A stretch of 64,000 bases of DNA, taken from Nguyenibacter vanlangensis. Lineage in GTDB: Bacteria > Pseudomonadota > Alphaproteobacteria > Acetobacterales > Acetobacteraceae. Both the position numbers and the translations under genes were made by a program. The stretch covers positions 3,427,501 through 3,491,500 of the forward strand of contig NZ_CP152276.1 of the NCBI RefSeq assembly GCF_038719015.1, given 5' to 3'. The notes under the pieces are model-generated. The model worked only from the letters and a program-made list of their open reading frames with translations, made no database searches and was not told where the DNA came from. Within the stretch, counting starts at the first letter, position 1, and every line of letters begins with the position of its first letter. Of the stretch, positions 1 to 10,483 are shown one piece after another.

Positions 1-2379
<2,379 letters not shown>

Positions 2380-2501
2380 CACTCACACAGCCCGCTTAAA
2401 CGCAGGCAACACACATGCACAGCAATCATCCACTCAACACTCAATACACACTCCTCAGCACCAACCTCTCACGCCCACTACACCCCATCAGGGTGGACTG
2501 G

Positions 2502-2622
2502 ACGACCTGGTGGCCATGGCGGGGATAGCTCCACCCGATCCCATCCCGAACTCGGCCGTGAAATGCCCCAGCGCCTATGATACTGCGTCTCAAGACGCGG
2601 GAAAGTCGGTCGCCGCCAGGTC
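2502..2622 (+). rRNA. rrf: 5S ribosomal RNA
   Basis: About 120 nt with the 5S signature: complementary ends (acctgg near 2505 pairs with ccaggt near 2617), the conserved loop CCCGATCCCATCCCGAACTCGG and the GAAAGTCGGTCGCCGCC 3' half. It lies between 23S and the initiator tRNA, the usual alphaproteobacterial order. Ends are uncertain by a few nt. Confidence 0.95.
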
Positions 2623-2642
2623 TTCCAATCCACCTACACCAC

Positions 2643-2719
<77 letters not shown>

Positions 2720-2746
2720 TGAAATCCCGTTTAGAATCAAGTAGTT

Positions 2747-2767
2747 AGCCCGCTCTCCGAGCGGGCT
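2747..2767 (+). terminator. Putative rRNA operon terminator hairpin
   Basis: A 9-bp perfect stem AGCCCGCTC / GAGCGGGCT with a 3-nt loop begins 27 nt after the tRNA. The following ctctctgcgttct is only moderately T-rich. Its position directly after the last gene of the rRNA operon supports a terminator role. The next 120 nt, up to the LysR fragment, hold nothing I can recognise. Confidence 0.6.
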
Positions 2768-2887
2768 CTCTGCGTTCTGCACCCACAACTGGAATCATAT
2801 AGGAATCACCAGGAAGCGAATTCCAGCGTAATAGGCGCGTGCGAAGTGGCGTCGAAGGGGGCGGGCGCGAATCGGACACGGCTTCTT

Positions 2888-2960
2888 CTACAAGAGGGCC
2901 GGCCCAAGATCGGATCTTGAAACGGAATCGACGATAAAATCTGTCACGGTGCGGATCGAT
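2888..2960 (-). pseudogene. 3' end of LysR gene separated by the IS66 insertion
   Basis: On the minus strand this stretch reads IRTVTDFIVDSVSRSDLGPA then LL and a stop. That is a normal C-terminal tail of a LysR-type regulator (last helix plus a short tail). It is the missing end of the LysR gene whose main part lies at 6284-7090. Removing the IS66 element and one copy of the 7-bp repeat GATCGAT rejoins the reading frame as SASIRTVTDF without any other change. This piece has no start of its own and is not expected to be translated usefully. Confidence 0.9.
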
Positions 2961-2982
2961 GTAAGCGTGAGCTGATCCCCAC
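2961..2982. repeat. IS66 left terminal inverted repeat
   Basis: A 22-bp end, perfect inverted match to 6262-6283. It is preceded by target repeat GATCGAT at 2954-2960. Confidence 0.95.
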
Positions 2983-3044
2983 ATAGCATTTGTTCGGTTG
3001 CTGGGCGGATGATGCTGTCGATTTCCGCAGGGTGGGCGACGGTC

Positions 3045-3533
3045 ATGACACACGATGATTTTGGCAACGACGGTTTCGAGCCAGATATTTCAACTACCAC
3101 TGGTATTATTGATAGTCATATGACGGGTCGTAATGACGGTCATATGACCAGTTCTTACGGGGCTGGACCGCGCGAGGAAATTGAAATCCGGCGCCGCGTC
3201 ATCCGTCGTCGTCGCTGGAGCGATCAGGAAAAGGTTCGCATCCTCGAAGAGGCCTTTGCGCCGGGAGCAAGCCGCAGGGCTGTCGCGGAACAGTATGGGA
3301 TCGCGCAAGCCCAGCTTTATATATGGCGCAAGCAGTTGATGATGTTTCCTGCCGCCGAGGGATTTATGCCGGTTCATGTCGGGGGCTTGGCGATGACGGC
3401 ACGGCAGCCGGGCGCGTCGTCGCCTGTGGCGGCTGTCGAGATTGTTCTGCCGAACGGCATCAGCATCCGGACGGGCACGACGTTTGATCCCGACGCGGTG
3501 TGTCGGCTGGTTCTTGGCCTGGGACGGCCATGA
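3045..3533 (+). CDS. tnpA: IS66 family accessory protein TnpA
   Basis: Small helix-turn-helix protein (about 162 residues) needed with TnpB for IS66 transposition. Residues about 60-105 hold the HTH region, with the conserved block RRWSDQEKVRILEEAF, then AVAEQYGIAQAQLYIWRKQL. The C-terminal part (VEIVLPNG, AVCRLVLGLGR) is typical of the family. The frame is open upstream to 3009. I choose the ATG at 3045, preceded by a purine-rich agggtggg, but in-frame ATGs at 3120 and 3144 are also possible. The stop overlaps the tnpB start as ATGA, implying translational coupling. Confidence 0.9.
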   Translation: MTHDDFGNDGFEPDISTTTGIIDSHMTGRNDGHMTSSYGAGPREEIEIRRRVIRRRRWSDQEKVRILEEAFAPGASRRAVAEQYGIAQAQLYIWRKQLMMFPAAEGFMPVHVGGLAMTARQPGASSPVAAVEIVLPNGISIRTGTTFDPDAVCRLVLGLGRP

Positions 3534-3877
3534 TCTGGCCATCGGGAGAGGTCAGGATCTGGCTGGCCTGCGGGGTGACAGACATGAGACGCGGGATCAA
3601 CTCCCTGGCGTTGCAGGTGCAGACTACATTGGGCCGGGATCCTCACGATGGATCGATCTACATTTTCCGTGGGCGCAAAGGCGACACGATAAAAGTTTTG
3701 TTTTGGGATCGGCAGGGCATGTGCCTTGCGATGAAACGCCTTGAATCCGGGAAGTTCGTGTGGCCCCAGGCCAAAGATGGCTCGGTGTCCCTGACGACGG
3801 GTCAGATGGCGATGCTCGTTGAAGCCATCGACTGGCGCGCCACGGCCTGGACGGCAAGGCCGCAAGTGGTGGGGTGA
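3530..3877 (+). CDS. tnpB: IS66 family accessory protein TnpB (Orf2)
   Basis: A 115-residue IS66 Orf2-like protein. Family hallmarks are the N-terminal MIWPSGEVRIWLACGVTDMR, the centre DGSIYIFRGRKGDTIKVLFW and the downstream CLAMKRLESGKFVWP. Its exact biochemical role is unknown; it is required for efficient transposition of IS66 elements. It starts at 3530 within the tnpA stop (ATGA). The tnpC gene begins 49 nt after its stop. Confidence 0.93.
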   Translation: MIWPSGEVRIWLACGVTDMRRGINSLALQVQTTLGRDPHDGSIYIFRGRKGDTIKVLFWDRQGMCLAMKRLESGKFVWPQAKDGSVSLTTGQMAMLVEAIDWRATAWTARPQVVG

Positions 3878-3926
3878 TGATGCGGTTTTTCTTGTACTGA
3901 TCCCTTGCCTCCCTTACGATCGGGTC

Positions 3927-5522
3927 ATGTCCGACCCCACGACAGATCCTGCTGAGGAATTGGCTGCGTTACGTGCCGAACTTGCGGCGACCCGTGAGGC
4001 TCTGGCCCGCGCGGAGGACAAATGCACGGCCCTGCAGTTACAGATCGAGCGCACACGGGAGCAGCTGGCCCTGATGCGGCGGCAGAAATACGGGCAGAAA
4101 TCCGAGCGTCACCAGAAGGAGATGGACCAGCTCGAACTGGTGCTCGACGAATTCGAGGAGACGCTGGCCGAGGCCAGTGCCGAACGGGCGGCCCGGGAAC
4201 GCGAAAAGGGCGAGACATCCACGCCACGCCGCAAGGCCATCCGCCGCCCGCTGCCCGAGCACCTGCCGCGCGAAGTGATCGAACTGGCGCCGGCGGTCGT
4301 GTGCGACTGTAGACGATGCGACCCCGAGCGCCTGGTGCGCATCGGCGAGGACGTGACGGAAGTGCTGGAGAAGATCACGGCGCCGCTGAAGGTTTTGCGC
4401 TATGTCCGCCCCCGCGTGGCCTGCCGCTCGTGCGAAAAGATTTTCCAGGCGCCTGTGCCGGATTTACCGATCGAGAAAGGGCGCGCCTCCGCCAGCCTGA
4501 TTGCAAGCGTGATTGTCGCGAAATACTGGGACGGCCTGCCGTTGCATCGTCAGTCGGCGATCCTCGCACGCGACGGCGTGGAGATCGATCGCAGCACGCT
4601 CGCCGACTGGATCGGACACGGCGCGTGGTGGCTGGAACCGCTGCGGGATCGCATCCAGGCCTACGTCATGAACCGCGATGTCCTGTGGACGGACGACACC
4701 CCCATCAAGGTGCTGGCGCCGGGGCGCGGAAAGACGAAAGAAGCGCGGATCTGGTGCTATGGCCACGATCCCGCCACCTGGGGAAGCAACGAGCCGCCGG
4801 CGATGTTGTATTGTTACAGCGCCGACCGCAAAGGTGAGCGGCCTCGAACCCATCTTGAGCATTATGCCGGCTGGCTGCACTCGGACGCCTATGTGGGATA
4901 CGAAAAACTGTTTGGCAACAAGGGCGGCAAGCCGTCACCGATCCGGCCGGTGGCCTGCATGGCCCATGCGCGCCGCTACTTTTTCGATGTCTACGCCACA
5001 CAGCCGGCCCCCTTGGCCGAAGAGGCTGTGGCCCGGATCGGTCTGCTCTATGACATCGAACGTGAGATCGGAGGACTGCCGCCGGAACAGCGCCTGGCCG
5101 TCCGGCAGGCCCGGGCAGTTCCCATCCTGAAGGATTTCCATACCTGGGCAACGGCCCAGAAAGCACGGGTCTCCGGCAAATATGCTCTGGGCAAGGCGTT
5201 CCGTTACGCTCTGACGCGCTGGGATCGCCTGTGCGCCTATACGCTCGACGGCCGCCTCTCCATCGACAATAATTTCTCCGAACGTTGTCTCAGAAATATT
5301 GCGGTGACACGGAAGAATTTTCTGTTTCTGGGATCGGACCGGGGTGGAGAGCGAGCCGCGATCTTCTATACTCTCCTGACCACGGCAGCCCTCAACGGGC
5401 TGAATCCGGAACGCTGGATGGCTGATGTAATCGACCGCCTCGCGCGTGGGCATCCGATCAACCGGATCGACGAACTTTTACCCTGGAACTGGTCGCCACA
5501 GGCAAAGCAGAAACCCGCCTGA
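3927..5522 (+). CDS. tnpC: IS66 family transposase TnpC
   Basis: DDE transposase of 531 residues that catalyses transposition of the element. In order: an N-terminal coiled-coil/leucine-zipper region (about 5-75), a zinc-finger region with the pairs CDCRRC and CRSC (about 125-175), and the DDE catalytic domain with the first Asp in VLWTDDTPIKV, second in HSDAYVGYEK and Glu in NNFSERCLR. The IS66 C-terminal motif INRIDELLPWNW follows. The start is ATG 3927 (MSDPTTDPAEEL), where family similarity begins; the frame is open upstream to 3819. Length and motifs are complete, so it looks functional. Confidence 0.95.
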   Translation: MSDPTTDPAEELAALRAELAATREALARAEDKCTALQLQIERTREQLALMRRQKYGQKSERHQKEMDQLELVLDEFEETLAEASAERAAREREKGETSTPRRKAIRRPLPEHLPREVIELAPAVVCDCRRCDPERLVRIGEDVTEVLEKITAPLKVLRYVRPRVACRSCEKIFQAPVPDLPIEKGRASASLIASVIVAKYWDGLPLHRQSAILARDGVEIDRSTLADWIGHGAWWLEPLRDRIQAYVMNRDVLWTDDTPIKVLAPGRGKTKEARIWCYGHDPATWGSNEPPAMLYCYSADRKGERPRTHLEHYAGWLHSDAYVGYEKLFGNKGGKPSPIRPVACMAHARRYFFDVYATQPAPLAEEAVARIGLLYDIEREIGGLPPEQRLAVRQARAVPILKDFHTWATAQKARVSGKYALGKAFRYALTRWDRLCAYTLDGRLSIDNNFSERCLRNIAVTRKNFLFLGSDRGGERAAIFYTLLTTAALNGLNPERWMADVIDRLARGHPINRIDELLPWNWSPQAKQKPA

Positions 5523-5567
5523 AAAGGCTTGATCCTGGCTGCCGGGAATGCTGCGCTACTACGCAGC

Positions 5568-6227
5568 ATGCCGCCACAGACAAGACTCCCTCCCTATCTG
5601 CGTCAACTCGAACGCGTCCTCGCACGGCTCGAGACAGCCATGCTGTTGAGCGAACTGGACGGGTTCCTCGCCGGCGTCATCGTCTGTCCTGAGATGATCC
5701 TGCCCTCCGAATGGCTGCCCGTGGCGCTCGATCCCGACGAGGAGGGGGATCCTGTTCTCGAACACGAGAACGATGCTCGGTTGATCCTGCGCCATTACAA
5801 CGCCGTGCTAAGGGATCTCGATCGCGGGCGTTATGCGCCTCTGTTCGATATCGACACAAGGCATGACGAAATACTCTGGGAACTGTGGATCGAGGGGTTC
5901 GAGCGCGCCATGACGCTGCGGCCTGAAGCGTGGGACAGCTTTTTGCTCGATCCCGACGAGGCGGTGCTCCGGGCCCTTGTCGGTCTACGCAAGCTCGTCG
6001 CCATGACCGATGCCCCAGCCGACAGCAGCGATGAACTCGGCGCCCTGCTGACGGAGACCGCGCCGGATCTCATCCCCGACTGGGTGCAGACACTCCATGC
6101 CGAGCGCCTGTCAAATTCCATGGACCACTTCTCGAACGCACCAGCCCTGTCGACAAAGGTCGGCAGAAACGAGCCCTGCCCCTGTGGCTCCGGCAAAAAA
6201 TACAAGAAATGCTGCGGCATGAACTGA
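5568..6227 (+). CDS. IS66 passenger: UPF0149/YecA-like protein with SEC-C motif
   Basis: About 219 residues. Residues roughly 5-150 look like the UPF0149 (YgfB/YecA) fold: [23 protein letters not shown] is its typical N-terminal block. The C-terminus is a SEC-C zinc-binding motif, [16 protein letters not shown] (C-x-C-x8-C-C), as found at the end of SecA and of several YecA proteins. It starts 45 nt after tnpC on the same strand and inside the terminal repeats, so it moves with the element. Start chosen at ATG 5568; a TTG at 5529 would add 13 residues. No transposition role is established; a chaperone or metal-binding role is inference. Confidence 0.8.
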   Translation: MPPQTRLPPYLRQLERVLARLETAMLLSELDGFLAGVIVCPEMILPSEWLPVALDPDEEGDPVLEHENDARLILRHYNAVLRDLDRGRYAPLFDIDTRHDEILWELWIEGFERAMTLRPEAWDSFLLDPDEAVLRALVGLRKLVAMTDAPADSSDELGALLTETAPDLIPDWVQTLHAERLSNSMDHFSNAPALSTKVGRNEPCPCGSGKKYKKCCGMN

Positions 6228-6261
6228 GCCAATCCAGCCCATAGAATGATGGAATGCAAGC

Positions 6262-6283
6262 GTGGGGATCAGCTCACGCTTAC
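6262..6283. repeat. IS66 right terminal inverted repeat
   Basis: Perfect inverted copy of 2961-2982. It is followed by the target repeat GATCGAT at 6284-6290. The last codons of the interrupted LysR frame run into this repeat and stop at 6269. Confidence 0.95.
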
Positions 6284-7090
6284 GATCGATGCCGAGTGTT
6301 TCAGATCTGCGTGGACGACGAGCCAGATTTCCCTTGAAAATGCATCGCCGTCGAAAGGTAGGCGTTCCAAGGCTGGGTCGGTATCGCCGAGGAAGCAAGG
6401 CAAGCCAGCAACGCCAATGCCTGTGCGTGCTGCGACGTGTTGACTGGTGATGTCGCTGACTTCGCAAACGATAGGACGTGACCCAGCCACCGCCAGAAGC
6501 CAATGCTGATGCGGCATGTCGGCATATTGCGCGTCATAGGCAATGAATTCCCATGTCGCAGGTTGGTGGCGGTAGGCATAGTCGCGGCTCGCGTAGAGTG
6601 CGAACGGCATGATTCCAAGCCTACGTGTAACGCTACTGGCCTCCGTAGGGCGCGACAGACGCACCGCGATATCGGCCTCGCGTCGGCTTAACGAAACCTG
6701 TTGAGCCTGACTCGAAATAGATAGCTGGATGTCGGGATGTTGCCTGTGGAATGTGAGGACCTGCTTGGCGAAGAAGTTGGTCGCGAGTACCGGTGGCGCG
6801 CTGACCGTGACCTTGCCGATGAAAGGCGAATGCGCAGCATGAACGGCTCTCTCTATCGCGAAGGCGCTTGCTTCCATTTGTGACGTAAGCTCGAAGATCT
6901 GTTCTCCCATCAGCGTCAATCGGCACGATCGCGGCAGACGGTCGATGAGTCTCATCTGCAATGCCGTTTCGAGCGCCGTCAGTCGGCGGCTGACCGTCGC
7001 ATGATCGACCTTCAAACGGCGCGCCGCACCGGACAATGTTCCTGCCTGGGCGACGGCGAGAAAATGACGAAGATCTTCCCAATCGAACAT
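6269..7090 (-). pseudogene. LysR family regulator, 3' end replaced by IS66 sequence
   Basis: LysR-type transcriptional regulator. It starts MFDWEDLRHFLAVAQAGTLS, the N-terminal winged helix-turn-helix (residues 1-60), followed by the two-lobed effector domain. The IS66 element entered after the codon for Ile in SASI. The native tail of 21 residues (now at 2888-2960) is replaced by VSVS from the IS end, giving a 273-residue product. Only the last helix is lost, so partial function is possible. It is divergent from the MFS exporter at 7190 with 99 nt between starts, the usual geometry for a LysR gene and its target. Start ATG 7090 is chosen because the family alignment begins there. Confidence 0.9.
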
Positions 7091-7189
7091 CTGTGCGTTT
7101 TTCCCAATGTGGGTGGAAATTATATGGAATTTACGCACTGACTGTCGATCCCTGAAGCTGTTCAGAAATTGAGCAGGGAATGGGTCTTT

Positions 7190-8617
7190 ATGTCTCGCAT
7201 ATTGATTGGGCAATCCAGGCTTGTGCAGATAGCATCATGCCTTGGCTTTGTGGTCGTTCTGATGGACGTCAGCGTCGTCAATGTGGCGCTGGAAGCGTTG
7301 CACGCCGCCTTTCGGGCCGACATGAGCGGTCTGCAATGGGTCGTCAACGCCTATACGTTGGCGTTCGCGGCACTTCTGTTGACTGCCGGAGCGCTCGGGG
7401 ATCGGGTCGGCGCCCGGCGTGTCTTTATGGCTGGGTTTTCGCTGTTTATACTCGCATCGTTTGGATGCGGTCTCGCTTCTGACTTACGGGCACTGATTTT
7501 AGCCCGATTCCTGCAAGGAATCGGGGCCGCACTTTTGGTTCCGAATTCGCTCTCCTTGCTGCGTCAGGTCTTCCACGATCCCGAAGAACGTAATCGGGCG
7601 GTGGGATGGTGGGGCGCTGGCGGTGGAATCGCGCTCGCCGCAGGGCCGGTCGTGGGTGGGTTTCTGATCACTGTTGCCGGCTGGCGCGCCATCTTTCTCG
7701 TCAATCTTCCGATCGGTATGCTCGGCCTTTGGCTGACTGTGCGCTACGCACCGGCCTCTCCGAAACATCCCAATCGTGGACTTGATCTCGCCGGCCAAAT
7801 TACGGCCGCTCTTGCGCTCTCAGGTCTGACAATGGCGCTGACGGAGGTGAGCGGTCGTGGTTGGACCGATCCGGTTATCGTTGCGGGTCTTGCCACGGCC
7901 ATTCTGGTCGGAGTGCTGTTTCTCTGGCTGGAAGCTGGCAATCCATCTGCGATGCTGCCTCTGCATCTGTTTCGGGACAGGACGCTCCGAAGCGCCACGG
8001 CGATCGGTTTGATCGCCAATCTCGCATTCTATGGCGGTGTCTTCATTCTAAGTCTCTATTTTCAGGCGATCCGGCACTATTCACCGCAGACGACCGGATT
8101 GGCCTTTTTGCCGATGATGGCCACGCTGGTGATCATGAATGTCATTGCCGGCCGGGTCGTCGGTCGCGTTGGCCCACGTCGTCTAACCGCGATTGGCATG
8201 AGCATATCGGCGCTCGGCTATGGCCTCCTGCTGCCCGTCTCGGCAACGGGTTCCTATTGGTCGCTCGCTGTTCCCATGTTGCTGGCGGGTAGCGGCATTG
8301 CGCTGACCATTCCCACGATCACCAACGCGACCTTGACGTCCGTTCCCCATGCCCAGGCCGGTATCGCCTCCGGGCTTTTGAATTCCGCGCGGCAGGTGGG
8401 CGGTATGATTGGAGTAGCTATCTTTGGATATTTCGTTCGTTCACACGAAGAAGTTTTGTTCATGAGGGGAATGCATACGGCGATTTCTTTAACGGTCGTC
8501 CTGCTTATTCTCGGAACATTCATTGGGATCGCCGGGATTCGGTCAATTTCTGGCCCAAGCTCAGAAAAGAAAAATCTCCATGGCATACGGCGAAATACAG
8601 ACCTCGCCGAGGGCTGA
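7190..8617 (+). CDS. MFS transporter, DHA2 (EmrB/QacA) drug exporter type
   Basis: Inner-membrane proton-drug antiporter of 475 residues with about 14 hydrophobic segments, the DHA2 number. Near the N-terminus DVSVVNVALEAL and LQWVVNAYTLAFAALLL match DHA2 proteins. Motif A is GALGDRVGARRVF, and the exporter-specific motif C is AAGPVVGGFLI. Start is ATG 7190, preceded by gtctttat; an in-frame TTG at 7169 would add seven residues. It is divergent from the interrupted LysR gene, which is its probable regulator. Substrate is unknown. Confidence 0.9.
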   Translation: MSRILIGQSRLVQIASCLGFVVVLMDVSVVNVALEALHAAFRADMSGLQWVVNAYTLAFAALLLTAGALGDRVGARRVFMAGFSLFILASFGCGLASDLRALILARFLQGIGAALLVPNSLSLLRQVFHDPEERNRAVGWWGAGGGIALAAGPVVGGFLITVAGWRAIFLVNLPIGMLGLWLTVRYAPASPKHPNRGLDLAGQITAALALSGLTMALTEVSGRGWTDPVIVAGLATAILVGVLFLWLEAGNPSAMLPLHLFRDRTLRSATAIGLIANLAFYGGVFILSLYFQAIRHYSPQTTGLAFLPMMATLVIMNVIAGRVVGRVGPRRLTAIGMSISALGYGLLLPVSATGSYWSLAVPMLLAGSGIALTIPTITNATLTSVPHAQAGIASGLLNSARQVGGMIGVAIFGYFVRSHEEVLFMRGMHTAISLTVVLLILGTFIGIAGIRSISGPSSEKKNLHGIRRNTDLAEG

Positions 8618-9337
8618 TCCGCGTGATTGCCAACAAGCGATGTTGGCGTATTTGCTAATATCTGAATCTTCTCGGCACTGCTTGATGTCACGTAATTATC
8701 CAGATTACGGCTTCAACGTCCGCGACTACGACGGATCATCGCGGTCGCGGAGCATCGTAGCCATTATATTATCTGAAAATTTTTCCGACGTTGCCACTGT
8801 GACAGGCATGTCAAAATCCTGACATAAACCCGAGGAAGCAGCCAGCTATAAACGTGGCCAACGGTCCAACCCGAAGGGTGGCCAATTCGTCCGCGACATC
8901 GAGAGGGAAGCAGATGTCTGTTGCTGGTAATGCAGGTTATCGATCGGCGAGTTCATACCGAAATATGGATTCGATGATTTTTGGCATCATGCCCGCGGGA
9001 TGCACGGCCGATTGTCGAGAGGACCGGGGCGATCGGAAAATGAAAATAAATGACAGCGAATAGAAGAGACGATATCGACCGTAGAAGATGCCAGCCTGTT
9101 TGGCGTTAGACGTGGTGAGACTTATATGCGCTTTACATATAGCCAGGTGGCCTGAGTATTCTATCTCTTCGTTCTTGCCGCAACCCGCATCTCTTTCGGT
9201 TGTGTGATCGGGCCGAGCATACGGAGCAACGCCGCCTGGTCGGCCGATACCCGTCGTTACTTTGCTCGTCCTGGCGGTGGCGCCGGCGCGGCGTCATGCC
9301 GCACTTGCTGTCCTCTCTTTGCCGTGAATCGAGAAAC
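8618..9337. other. 720-bp intergenic region before the RND operon
   Basis: No convincing conserved gene. It is richer in A+T than its surroundings. The best small frame is 8914-9063 (plus, 49 codons, MSVAGNAGYRSASS), with a purine stretch gagagggaag just upstream of its ATG, but it resembles nothing I recognise. The right part must contain the promoter of the RND efflux operon starting at 9338. The length and composition hint at a decayed gene. Confidence 0.4.
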
Positions 9338-10483
9338 ATGATGGTGATCAAACGACGCGAAGAAGACACGTCATTTTGGCCCGCGCGCAGCAGGTTGCTG
9401 ATGGGCTTGGTCTTGATGCTGCCGGTACTCGCGGGATGCAAAGCGCGGAACACCTACCATAAGCCGCCACCACCCGAAGTCGATGTTGCACGCCCGCTAA
9501 AGCAGGACGTGACCACCTACCTGTATGCGACTGGCCAGATGACAGCGACGCGGAGCGTCAACCTGGTTGCGCGCGTGCAGGGATTCTTGCAGGCGATCGA
9601 TTATCGCGATGGTGCGTTCGTCCACAAAGGCGATCTGCTGTTTCTGATCGAGCCCGCCCCTTACGCTGCCCAGGAGCAGCAATCGCGCGCCAATTTGGCA
9701 TCGGCCCTGGCGAGAGCGGCGTTCGGCGTAAAGCAATTCGATCGCTACCAGGCTTTGGCGAGATTCGATTCGGGCTCCGTGCAGCAGGCACAGCAGACAC
9801 GCGCGGACCGCGATAGCGCCGACGCTTCGGTATTGCAGGCGCAGGCCGCGTTGCAGCAGGCTGACATTACCTATGGCTATACCCATGTCACTGCGCCGTT
9901 CGATGGCTTCGTAAGCGCGCATCTGGTCAGCGTCGGGCAATTGGTCGGCAGTGGCCAGGCGACCGAGCTGGCGCAGATTTCGGCGCTCGATCCGATCTGG
10001 GTGAACTTCAACGTTTCGGAGCAGGATGGCGCGCGACTTTTAGCCCGTCCCGGCGAGAAATGGAAGTTGCAGGTCGAGGGGCCGGACGAGAGCGATTACC
10101 CACATGACGGACGGGTCGACTATATCGCGCCGACCGTGGATCCGGCGACAGGAACGCTGGCACTGCGCGGTGTGCTGGACAACGGCCATCTCACGCTGCG
10201 CCCGGGTAATTTTGTACATATCCGCGTCATGACCGGCATCCGGCACAACGCTCTTCTGGTCCCCGCCGAGTGTATCGGAAACGACCAGGGCGGCAGGACG
10301 GTATTCGTGCTTACGGCCGAAAACAAGGTCGCGCTGCGGCCCGTGACGCTCGGGCCTCTGGTCGGCCGGCTGCAGGCAATCGAACATGGGGTGGCCGCCG
10401 AGGATCGGGTCATCGTGAATGGCACGGAATCGATCCGCACGGGTGAAGTCGCGGTGCCGCACGAGGTGCAGGTGACGCAATGA
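9338..10483 (+). CDS. RND efflux periplasmic adaptor (membrane fusion protein)
   Basis: HlyD/AcrA-family adaptor, 381 residues, linking the inner-membrane RND pump to the outer-membrane channel. An N-terminal lipoprotein signal ends in the lipobox LAGC (Cys near residue 31), as in AcrA/MexA. Then come the half-lipoyl motif VNLVARVQGFLQAIDYRDG, an alpha-helical hairpin rich in Gln/Ala (about 100-170), a second half-lipoyl segment ITYGYTHVTAPFDGFVSAHL and the beta-barrel. Start ATG 9338 precedes the signal peptide; ATG 9341 is equivalent. The stop overlaps the pump gene (ATGA), so the two are translationally coupled. Confidence 0.95.
   Translation: MMVIKRREEDTSFWPARSRLLMGLVLMLPVLAGCKARNTYHKPPPPEVDVARPLKQDVTTYLYATGQMTATRSVNLVARVQGFLQAIDYRDGAFVHKGDLLFLIEPAPYAAQEQQSRANLASALARAAFGVKQFDRYQALARFDSGSVQQAQQTRADRDSADASVLQAQAALQQADITYGYTHVTAPFDGFVSAHLVSVGQLVGSGQATELAQISALDPIWVNFNVSEQDGARLLARPGEKWKLQVEGPDESDYPHDGRVDYIAPTVDPATGTLALRGVLDNGHLTLRPGNFVHIRVMTGIRHNALLVPAECIGNDQGGRTVFVLTAENKVALRPVTLGPLVGRLQAIEHGVAAEDRVIVNGTESIRTGEVAVPHEVQVTQ

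Larger units (their letters stand above)
2961..6283 (+). mobile_element. IS66-family insertion sequence, complete, with passenger gene
   Basis: About 3.32 kb, bounded by perfect 22-bp terminal inverted repeats that begin GTAAGCGTGAGCTGATCC. It carries the three canonical IS66 genes tnpA, tnpB and tnpC plus a fourth open frame, all on one strand. The flanks carry the direct repeat GATCGAT (2954-2960 and 6284-6290). IS66 elements usually make 8-bp duplications. Here seven bases match directly, and the interrupted lysR frame is restored with exactly seven. All three transposition genes look intact, so the copy may still be active. Confidence 0.95.

Noticed and set aside
2954..6291. An 8-bp target duplication for the IS66 element
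   Set aside because: The eight bases on each side do not match (GGATCGAT versus GATCGATG). Only seven match directly, and seven restore the LysR frame, so 7 bp is reported.
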